Assembly: GCF_944324615.1 (NCBI RefSeq)
Contig: NZ_CALUWY010000015.1
Span: 1 to 52,316, forward strand
Direction of reading: 5' to 3'
DNA from: an uncultured Mailhella sp.
Lineage (GTDB): Bacteria; Desulfobacterota; Desulfovibrionia; Desulfovibrionales; Desulfovibrionaceae
DNA length: 52,316 nt
In this document: positions 19,580 to 25,555 of the stretch, in pieces
Layout of the letters: each line of letters opens with the position of its first letter
Position numbering within the stretch: position 1 is the stretch's first letter
Notes under the pieces: model-generated
Told to the model about the DNA's origin: nothing
The model's input: the letters and a program-made list of their open reading frames with translations, nothing else
The model's database searches: none
Position numbers and translations under genes: made by a program

Positions 19580-19623
19580 GTTGCTTTACATGAGGGCCCG
19601 TGCGCAGGCCGCAGTAAAGCAAC
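19580..19623 (-). promoter_or_regulatory. Palindromic operator-like element at the glpX promoter
   Basis: Two perfect 10-base inverted copies, GTTGCTTTAC (19580-19589) and GTAAAGCAAC (19614-19623), have centres 34 bp apart, about three helical turns. The upstream copy overlaps the -10 hexamer. This geometry suits a dimeric repressor or a DNA loop. A hairpin in the leader is less likely because one arm lies largely upstream of the predicted start point. Confidence 0.5.
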
Positions 19624-19650
19624 TATAGCCGAGCCCGGATTTTTCATCAA
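19622..19650 (-). promoter_or_regulatory. Sigma70-like promoter of glpX
   Basis: Minus-strand TTGATG (19650-19645), 17-base spacer, TATAGT (19627-19622). The leader to the glpX ATG is about 60 bases. Confidence 0.75.
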
Positions 19651-20060
19651 GAGTAAAAGGCCGCCGTGTAAAGTTAAAGCCTTCCTTGAAAAAAGCCTGA
19701 AAGGTTTTGTAACATGATTCGTGTATGCCGTGCTCTGGAGGCTCCGGGCAGGATCGCATACGGAAAAGTCCCAGTCCGTCGTCCCGGAGGGGACTTTTCC
19801 CGCAGCAGGCGCGCCCTCTTCCGCACAAAAGCACCCCGCCGCCGCAACATGCGGCAGGCGGGGTGCGCGAAGGACAGGGAGGGAGTGGAACAAGGCTCCC
19901 CCTTAATGAAAAAACGGCTCTCCTGCACAAAGATCTTCCGGCTTATGCGTGAAAGCGCCCTCTGCCGGGCAGAAAACACGTTTCCGGCAGAAGCGCAGAA
20001 ACATCATCCTGCAGCTGCGCCCCGGGCATCCCGGGGCACAGCCTCATGCGCTCAGCCTGG
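19651..20060. other. Intergenic region with four tandem hairpins
   Basis: No gene is supported. Four inverted repeats follow each other: 19762-19800 (11-bp arms GGAAAAGTCCC/GGGACTTTTCC), 19832-19865 (9+5 bp), 19961-19991 (8 bp) and 20019-20037 (8 bp). They lie after the stop of the Smr gene and ahead of the glpX promoter. Confidence 0.5.
19826..19865 (-). terminator. Probable terminator after the Smr gene
   Basis: A long hairpin CACCCCGCC-GCCGC / GCGGC-a-GGCGGGGTG (19832-19865) is followed on the minus strand by GCTTTTGTG. It is the best terminator candidate among the four hairpins that follow the Smr gene, though about 200 bases past its stop. Confidence 0.5.
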
Positions 20061-21095
20061 CTACAGATAGAGATCCGGGTCGGAGGGCATGACATCCCAG
20101 CGGATCTTTCCCGAGCTTTTCTTGTACTTGCGCAGAAGCACATAAAAGGCGCCCGCCCCGCCGTCCTCCTGCTTGGCCGTGCAGAAGGCAAGCACCACAC
20201 GCTTGAACGGGTCCTGGGTGAACCACTGCTGCACGCGGAAACGCAGCACCGGAACGCCGTTGAGGGAATTGAGTCCCCGGCCCGTCACCACAAGGGCGGT
20301 ACGCACGCCCTTGTAATAGGAACTGCGGAAAAATCCCACCAGGTTCTGAAAGGCCTGTTCGCAGTTCAGCCCATGCAGGTCGATGTGCGCTTCCGGGCTG
20401 AACTGGCGCGACTGCAGCTGAGAAACGATCATGAGATCAAGGCCGACCACATGCCCTTCCGCGTATTCATCGGTACTGGCCACGGAAAATTCCACCTTGC
20501 CTTCCATGAAGTCCTGCAGGGGATGCCTGGGGTCCGTCACGGCAACAGGGGGTGTCTCCGGTTCCACGGGCACGTCGCGGCCCCGGGCGTTCAGGGGCAC
20601 CGTGCCCTTGATGGCGGAAAAGAAGTCGCGGCTGTCGTCTTTGTCATCGGGCGCGCCGGCGGCCTCGTTCAGCATGGCGGCATCGTCATCCCGGGCCGCA
20701 CGCGCTCCGGCTCTGGCCATGGCCGTAAGCGTGGCCGGCACCGGCTCTTCCTGCTTTTCCAGCACGGGAGCGGGGGCGGGCCTGTCGCCCTTCTTCAGCA
20801 TGCGCTTCACGCCCTTGCGCTCCAGTTCCCGGGCAAAGCTGTCGTTGTCGTTCTCGGATTCTCCCCGGGGCTGTCTGCCTCCTCCCGACGCCCCGGAAGC
20901 AGGAAGCGCGCGCACACTGCCGCCCATGGCCTGCATGAACAGCGCCTCATCGGCATCCCGGGCGGCCGCCTCGGCCTCCCTGTTTTTCACCACCGTCCTG
21001 GGCTGGCGCGATTTCCGGGGATTTTCTCTGTTGTTGCGGGAGGGAAAATCCCGCGCGTTAAGCATGGAAAACGGATTGGAAGGATCTTTGCTCAT
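20061..21095 (-). CDS. Smr-domain protein
   Basis: The 344-residue product has a long, disordered-looking N-terminal half rich in Ala, Arg, Asp and Pro, and a C-terminal Smr domain from about residue 238 (HIDLHGLNCEQA, then TALVVTGRGLNS). Smr domains, first seen at the end of MutS2, are nucleases or nucleic-acid-binding units; the DLHG and TGRG/HGKG-type motifs are their hallmark. Here the usual HGKG is replaced by TGRGLNS, as in many stand-alone SmrA/B-like proteins. SmrB acts on mRNA in collided ribosomes in E. coli, but I cannot say that this is its function. GAGG precedes the ATG. Confidence 0.85.
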   Translation of the reverse strand: MSKDPSNPFSMLNARDFPSRNNRENPRKSRQPRTVVKNREAEAAARDADEALFMQAMGGSVRALPASGASGGGRQPRGESENDNDSFARELERKGVKRMLKKGDRPAPAPVLEKQEEPVPATLTAMARAGARAARDDDAAMLNEAAGAPDDKDDSRDFFSAIKGTVPLNARGRDVPVEPETPPVAVTDPRHPLQDFMEGKVEFSVASTDEYAEGHVVGLDLMIVSQLQSRQFSPEAHIDLHGLNCEQAFQNLVGFFRSSYYKGVRTALVVTGRGLNSLNGVPVLRFRVQQWFTQDPFKRVVLAFCTAKQEDGGAGAFYVLLRKYKKSSGKIRWDVMPSDPDLYL

Positions 21096-21370
21096 GACAA
21101 CCGCCTCAATGTTACGTCCATATACACAGCGTTACCTGCCTTGTTTCTAAGGCTTCCGCCGGGAAAAGCAAGGGAAGGAGAAATATTCCGCCCGTTTTCT
21201 TCCCTGAGAAGCCCCGCGCGCCTCTTCTGCCCCGGCGCCGGGAAAAGGCCGCCTGCCGGAAAAACATCCCCGGCCGCCCCGCCGCGGCATGCCCGCTGAG
21301 AAATGCCAGCTCTCCCAACGGCGCACAGAACATGAAAAAATCATCCCGACCCGGTGCGGATCCGCCCCGA

Positions 21371-21404
21371 AAACAAAAAAACGCCGCGCGCTCTGTCTGC
21401 GGCG
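21371..21404 (-). terminator. Orphan leftward intrinsic terminator
   Basis: On the minus strand CGCCGC...GCGGCG (21404-21382) is followed by TTTTTTTGTTTT (21381-21370). The shape is textbook, yet no leftward gene lies upstream of it: purM starts at 21618 on the other strand. It may end a short antisense or small RNA that starts in the purM leader. Confidence 0.7.
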
Positions 21405-21453
21405 GGAGCATACCCGGACATGTTCCGCCCCTCCGGCGGGTTCATTTTACACC

Positions 21454-21482
21454 TTGGCAAAAGCGGAGGAAGTGACTATTAA
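21454..21482 (+). promoter_or_regulatory. Sigma70-like promoter of purM
   Basis: TTGGCA (21454-21459), 17-base spacer, TATTAA (21477-21482). It would give a leader of about 130 bases before the purM ATG. Confidence 0.65.
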
Positions 21483-21617
21483 TATGGGGCGCCTGTTTAC
21501 GCCTTCGGGCGGTACAGGCCGGTTGACGGCCCTTTCGCGCCTTCCCCGGTCTGCAGGTGCGCAATCAGGCCGCTTTCCGACTCCGGCAAAGCCGCCTTTC
21601 CTTGAGGAGATGAGACG

Positions 21618-22670
21618 ATGAGTTTTTCCCGTTCCGACGCATACACCTGTGCAGGTGTGAACATCAACGCGGGCAATGAGCTGGTGGCCCGCATCAAAGA
21701 CATGGTGGCCAGCACGCAGACCCACGGCGTCCTTTCGGACATAGGCGGCTTCGGCGGCCTGTTCCGGCCCGACATTACGGGAATGCAGTCGCCGGTGCTC
21801 GTGTCCGGAACCGATGGCGTCGGTACGAAGCTCAAAATGGCCTCCCTTTTCAACCGGCACGACACCGTGGGCATAGACCTTGTGGCCATGAGTGTGAACG
21901 ACTGCCTGGTTCTCGGCGCAAAGCCCCTCTTTTTCCTGGATTATTTTTCCTGCGGCGAACTTGATGTCGACCTTGCGGCCACGGTGGTCGGCGGCATTGT
22001 GGAAGGCTGCCGTCAGAGCGGCTGCACGCTTCTCGGCGGAGAAACGGCAGAAATGCCCGGCATGTACGCCAAGGGCGATTACGACCTTGCAGGCTTCTGC
22101 GTGGGTATTGTGGACGGGCCGAAGATCGTGGACGGTTCCACCATCAGCGTGGGCGACGTGATCATCGGTCTTGCCTCCTCCGGCCTGCACTCCAACGGCT
22201 ATTCCCTGGTGCGCAAGATCTATGAGGAAAGCGGCGTCAAGGGCGACGACATCGTGCCCGGCACCAACCGCACCTTTGCCGATGTGCTCCTCACGCCCAC
22301 GGTCATCTATGCCGACCAGGTCAAGTCCATCATGCGCGACCTGCCGATCAAGGGCATGGTGCACATCACGGGCGGCGGCTTCTACGACAACATTCCCCGC
22401 GTGCTTTCCGCCTCCGTATGCGCGAACATCCGCTTCAACAGCTGGGAACACCCCGCCATTTTCGACTGGCTCAAGCAGCAGGGGAATCTCACCTGGCCGG
22501 AAATGCTCCAGGTCTTCAACTGCGGCATAGGCTACATCATGATCACCGACAGGGCCACTGCCGACGACATGCTCCCCCGCTTCAAGTCCATGAATACGGA
22601 AGCCTGGGAAATAGGCACCATAGTCCGGCGCAAGGAACATCAGGAACAGGTGGAGATTTCCTTTGACTGA
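21618..22670 (+). CDS. purM: Phosphoribosylformylglycinamidine cyclo-ligase
   Basis: AIR synthetase, the fifth step of de novo purine synthesis: ATP-dependent ring closure of FGAM. The 350 residues are full length. Visible signatures are SGTDGVGTKLKMA, the AMSVNDCLVLGA segment, GGETAEMPGMY, GLASSGLHSNGYSLVR and HITGGGFYDNIPRVL. TTGAGGAG lies ahead of the ATG. The end overlaps the next gene by eight bases (TTGACTGA), so purM and the two following genes are probably translated as a coupled unit. Confidence 0.96.
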   Translation: MSFSRSDAYTCAGVNINAGNELVARIKDMVASTQTHGVLSDIGGFGGLFRPDITGMQSPVLVSGTDGVGTKLKMASLFNRHDTVGIDLVAMSVNDCLVLGAKPLFFLDYFSCGELDVDLAATVVGGIVEGCRQSGCTLLGGETAEMPGMYAKGDYDLAGFCVGIVDGPKIVDGSTISVGDVIIGLASSGLHSNGYSLVRKIYEESGVKGDDIVPGTNRTFADVLLTPTVIYADQVKSIMRDLPIKGMVHITGGGFYDNIPRVLSASVCANIRFNSWEHPAIFDWLKQQGNLTWPEMLQVFNCGIGYIMITDRATADDMLPRFKSMNTEAWEIGTIVRRKEHQEQVEISFD

Positions 22671-23115
22671 ACTGCAGAAGCCCTGCCGTTATGTGGTCAG
22701 CGCCTGCCTTGCGGGCCAGTGCTGCCGTTACGACGGCCGCTCCAACCTGCGCGAGGAAGTGCGCGCCCTTGTGGAATCCGGACAGGCCGTCCCCGTGTGT
22801 CCCGAAGTGCTCGGAGGCCTGCCCACGCCCCGCACGCCCAGTGAACGCAGAGGCGACGGCGTGTACTCCGCCACGGGGGAAGACGTGACCTTTGCCTTTG
22901 CCTCCGGCGCGGAGGCCGCGCTCTACATTGCGGAAGAATACGGCTGTTCGGCCGCCATACTCAAGGCCCGTTCCCCTTCCTGCGGCTGCGGGCGCATCTA
23001 TGACGGCACCTTCACCCGCACCCTCGTGGACGGCGACGGGCTTTTCGCCGCGCTGCTGCGCAAAAAAGGCTTCCAGCTCTTTACCGAAGAAACCTTCTCC
23101 CCGGAACAGGCATGA
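22663..23115 (+). CDS. DUF523 / TudS-like iron-sulfur protein
   Basis: A 150-residue single-domain member of DUF523. A characterised member, TudS, is a [4Fe-4S] thiouracil desulfurase that turns 2-thiouracil into uracil and holds its cluster by three cysteines. Likely equivalents are Cys15 (SACLAG), Cys46 (VPVCPEV) and Cys107 (SPSCGCG); Cys20, Cys21 and Cys109 are additional. CRYDG and GGLPTPR are also family signatures. The start is a TTG at 22663 inside the purM end, supported by GGAG seven bases ahead. The stop overlaps the next gene (ATGA). The real substrate in this organism is unknown. Confidence 0.85.
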   Translation: MTELQKPCRYVVSACLAGQCCRYDGRSNLREEVRALVESGQAVPVCPEVLGGLPTPRTPSERRGDGVYSATGEDVTFAFASGAEAALYIAEEYGCSAAILKARSPSCGCGRIYDGTFTRTLVDGDGLFAALLRKKGFQLFTEETFSPEQA

Positions 23116-25247
23116 AACGGGGCATTCTCCTCGCGGCCTACGGCTTCGGAAACATCCGCGGAGCCAGTGCCCTGCGCGCCGTGCAGGCCGCCGCGGAGGC
23201 GCGTTTTTCCCTGCCCGTGCGCTGGGCCTTCACCTCGGAAACCATGCGCATGCGCCTTGCCAGTTCCCGCACCAAATCCGATTCCGTGCTCAAGGCCCTG
23301 AAGCGCATGCGCTTTGAGCGCTACACCCATGTGGCCGTGCAGCCTCTGCACCTCATTCCCGGCATGGAATACGGCGCCGTGGCCGCGGAATGCCGGGCAG
23401 GCATGGAGGAAGGAGGACTCTGCGTGAGCCTCGGCCTGCCGTTGCTTTCCGGCCCCGGAGAGCATGCCATCCTGAGCGCCGCGCGCACCCTCATACGCCA
23501 CATATCCCCTCTGCGCGCGCCCGATGAACCCGTAATCTGCATGGCCCACGGCAGCCGCCATGAATGTGACATTCTCTACGGCCGCTGGGCCGAGGCCGTG
23601 CGTGCTCTGGACAGTCATATCCACATCGCCTGCATGGTGGGCAGAGGTCTGCAGCGGCCGGAGGGAGAAGCGCTTCCTGCCGACGGGCTTGACATGCTTC
23701 TGCCCGCCCTTGCCGAAGAAATCTCCCCCACCCGCCGGGTATGGCTCATGCCCCTGCTGTCCCTTGTGGGCCGCCATACGCTGGAAGATATGGCGGGGGC
23801 GGCGCCCACCTCATGGAAAAGCCGCATCGAAGCTGCAGGATACTGCTGTCAGGCCGAACTGCGCGGCCTTGCCGACGACGCGGCCTTTGTGGATCTGTGG
23901 CTGGATCGGCTGGAAGAAGCCCTCGCGGCGCTGGATGATCCGGCCCTGCCCTGCCCGCCTCTTTTTCCGAAGAACAGCCCTTCCGGGACTTCCCATCCCG
24001 GAAGCCTTTCCTCTTTTTCCGCTCCCTTCCCAACGTCCAAGGAGTCTGCCATGTCTGCTTCCGTTCTCTGCTCCGCTATGGAGCAAAACCTTTCCCAGGG
24101 ATCCATGATCCGGCGCATGTTCGAGGCCGGCATCGAACTGCGCAAGAAATACGGGGCCGACGCCGTCTGCGACTTCAGCCTCGGCAACCCCGATCTCGCC
24201 CCGCCCGCCGAGGCTGCGCACGCCATGAGCGCCCTTGCCGCCCGCCTTTCCGAACCGGGCATTCTCGGCTACATGCCCAACGGCGGCTTTGCCTGGGCAA
24301 GGGAAAAACTGGCCGCATGGCTGAGCGAACAGCAGAAAACCGCCCTTGAGGCAAAGCACGTCATGCTCGGCTGCGGCGCTGCCGGCGTGATGAACGCCTT
24401 TTTCCACACGGTGCTTGATCCGGGCGACGAAGTGCTCACCGTCGCGCCCTTCTTCGGTGAATACCGCTTCTATGTCGGCAATCACGGCGGCACGCTCCGC
24501 CCCGTGCCCTGTCGTGCGGAAGACTTCGGCCCCGATGTGGAAGCGCTGAGCGCCGCAGTCACGCCGCGCACAAGGGCCGTCATCATCAATTCGCCCAACA
24601 ACCCCTCGGGCGCAGTGTACACGAAGGAGGACATCGAGGCTCTGGCCGCCATGCTGGAAGAGGCCTCGAAGCGCATCGGACGCATCATCTACCTCATTGC
24701 CGACGAACCCTACCGCTTCCTGGCCTACGACGGGCTGGAAGTGCCCGCCGCCCTGCCGCTCTACAAGTACGCCGTGGTCATCAGCTCCTTTGCCAAGAAC
24801 TACGGTATGGCCGGGGAACGCGTAGGCTATATCGCCGTGAACCCCGCCATGGACGATGCGGACAAGCTCATGGACGGCCTTATCTTCTCCAACCGCGTGC
24901 TGGGCTTTGTGAACCCGCCCGTGGTGGGTCAGTACCTCATGGCGGAATGCCTCGGCACCTCCACGCAGGAGGCCCTCGCCGTCTATACCCGCCGCCGCAA
25001 CCGCCTGGCCGCCATTCTTGCCGATGCAGGCTATGAATTCACCCTGCCCAGAGGCACCTTCTACTTCTTCCCCAAGGCCCCCGGCGGAGACGACAAGGCC
25101 ATTGTGGAACGCCTGACCGAAAACCTCGTACTCGCCGTGCCGAGTTCCGGCTTCGGGTATCCCGGCTACTTCCGCCTCTCCTTCGCCGTGGAAGACGCCG
25201 TGATCGAACGCTCGGCCGAAGGCTTCCGCAAGGCTCTCCGGGGCTGA
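23112..25247 (+). CDS. CbiK-type cobaltochelatase fused in frame to a class I/II aminotransferase
   Basis: One uninterrupted 711-residue frame. Residues 1-280 match anaerobic sirohydrochlorin cobaltochelatase CbiK (AFTS at 40-42, PLHLIPGMEY, MAHGSRH with His146, LMPLLSLVGRH with His222). CbiK inserts cobalt into (siro)hydrochlorin for B12 or haem-like tetrapyrroles. There is no signal peptide, so this is a cytoplasmic form. By eye the metal-ligand Glu of Salmonella CbiK (E175) aligns with Val176. Residues 281-313 are a Pro/Ser-rich linker. From residue 314 follows a complete PLP aminotransferase with NSPNNPSGA and Schiff-base Lys562 (SSFAKNYG). The linker DNA has a terminator-like hairpin and a ribosome binding site, so two genes with a lost stop, or a sequencing error, are alternatives. 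Confidence 0.75.
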   Translation: MKRGILLAAYGFGNIRGASALRAVQAAAEARFSLPVRWAFTSETMRMRLASSRTKSDSVLKALKRMRFERYTHVAVQPLHLIPGMEYGAVAAECRAGMEEGGLCVSLGLPLLSGPGEHAILSAARTLIRHISPLRAPDEPVICMAHGSRHECDILYGRWAEAVRALDSHIHIACMVGRGLQRPEGEALPADGLDMLLPALAEEISPTRRVWLMPLLSLVGRHTLEDMAGAAPTSWKSRIEAAGYCCQAELRGLADDAAFVDLWLDRLEEALAALDDPALPCPPLFPKNSPSGTSHPGSLSSFSAPFPTSKESAMSASVLCSAMEQNLSQGSMIRRMFEAGIELRKKYGADAVCDFSLGNPDLAPPAEAAHAMSALAARLSEPGILGYMPNGGFAWAREKLAAWLSEQQKTALEAKHVMLGCGAAGVMNAFFHTVLDPGDEVLTVAPFFGEYRFYVGNHGGTLRPVPCRAEDFGPDVEALSAAVTPRTRAVIINSPNNPSGAVYTKEDIEALAAMLEEASKRIGRIIYLIADEPYRFLAYDGLEVPAALPLYKYAVVISSFAKNYGMAGERVGYIAVNPAMDDADKLMDGLIFSNRVLGFVNPPVVGQYLMAECLGTSTQEALAVYTRRRNRLAAILADAGYEFTLPRGTFYFFPKAPGGDDKAIVERLTENLVLAVPSSGFGYPGYFRLSFAVEDAVIERSAEGFRKALRG
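23980..24020 (+). terminator. Terminator-like hairpin inside the fusion linker
   Basis: CTTCCGGGA (23980-23988), 7-base loop, TCCCGGAAG (23996-24004), then CCTTTCCTCTTTTTCC. It would be read as a weak intrinsic terminator or attenuator, although it lies inside a continuous reading frame. It suggests that this DNA was once intergenic. Confidence 0.5.
24051..25247 (+). CDS. Class I/II aminotransferase, possible internal start within the fusion
   Basis: The ATG at 24051 is in frame with the upstream cbiK part and has GGAG six bases ahead. Translation from here would give a stand-alone 398-residue PLP aminotransferase (MSASVLCSAMEQNLSQGSM), the normal length for aspartate-aminotransferase-like enzymes. 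Motifs are NSPNNPSGAVYT, the IADEPYRFL aspartate and Lys249 in SSFAKNYGMAGERVGY, with the conserved Arg near the end (GYFRLSFA). The substrate cannot be told from sequence. It is listed separately because both the fused and the free form could be made. Confidence 0.7.
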   Translation: MSASVLCSAMEQNLSQGSMIRRMFEAGIELRKKYGADAVCDFSLGNPDLAPPAEAAHAMSALAARLSEPGILGYMPNGGFAWAREKLAAWLSEQQKTALEAKHVMLGCGAAGVMNAFFHTVLDPGDEVLTVAPFFGEYRFYVGNHGGTLRPVPCRAEDFGPDVEALSAAVTPRTRAVIINSPNNPSGAVYTKEDIEALAAMLEEASKRIGRIIYLIADEPYRFLAYDGLEVPAALPLYKYAVVISSFAKNYGMAGERVGYIAVNPAMDDADKLMDGLIFSNRVLGFVNPPVVGQYLMAECLGTSTQEALAVYTRRRNRLAAILADAGYEFTLPRGTFYFFPKAPGGDDKAIVERLTENLVLAVPSSGFGYPGYFRLSFAVEDAVIERSAEGFRKALRG

Positions 25248-25268
25248 TTTTCCCCTGAAGGACACCGT

Positions 25269-25306
25269 AACGGCGCGCCGGAACACGTTTCCGGCGCGCC
25301 GTTTTT
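25269..25306 (+). terminator. Strong terminator after the aminotransferase
   Basis: A near-perfect 15-bp stem (AACGGCGCGCCGGAA, loop CACG, TTTCCGGCGCGCCGTT) is followed by TTTTTG. It ends the purM-cbiK transcript. Confidence 0.92.
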
Positions 25307-25454
25307 GTCGGAAAAGCTCCTCCGCAGGCGGAGCAGCCCCCGGCAAGGAAACCTCCGCGGCGCACACCCTGCAAAGAGGCCCGGCTTCTCCCTCCACGGG
25401 GCATGGCGTTCCTTTTCAGGCTCCTTTCCCGGGCACGGGAAATTTCAATCTTCT

Positions 25455-25485
25455 ATTTATTTACAAAATAAATTTATTCTTGACT
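25455..25485 (+). promoter_or_regulatory. Palindrome and -35-like hexamer ahead of recN
   Basis: ATTTATTT-ACA-AAATAAAT (25455-25473) is a perfect 19-bp palindrome directly upstream of TTGACT (25480-25485). It resembles a regulator operator in an AT-rich promoter region. It does not match the E. coli LexA box (CTGT-N8-ACAG). Confidence 0.4.
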
Positions 25486-25555
25486 TTTCGTTTTTTTTCA
25501 ACGAAAGATGTGCTATCGGGGATTTGCCCGCAACTTTTTCTTTTCTGGTGGAATC

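Larger units (their letters stand above)
21096..21617. other. Divergent intergenic region, Smr gene / purM
   Basis: No gene is supported. It contains the purM promoter (21454-21482), a leftward terminator with no gene before it (21371-21404), a palindrome CCCGGCGCCGGG near 21240 and a CCGCC/GGCGG hairpin near 21425-21440. The purM leader of about 130 bases holds several GC hairpins, but I recognise no known riboswitch. Confidence 0.5.
25248..25555. other. Intergenic region ahead of recN
   Basis: No gene is supported. It holds the strong terminator 25269-25306, then an AT-rich stretch (25445-25510) with a perfect palindrome and a TTGACT at 25480-25485. A matching -10 is not clear at 17 or 18 bases. 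Confidence 0.5.

Noticed and set aside
21489..21617. purM leader as a riboswitch (ZTP/pfl or purine type)
   Set aside because: Hairpins exist, but I could not place the conserved core of any known class.
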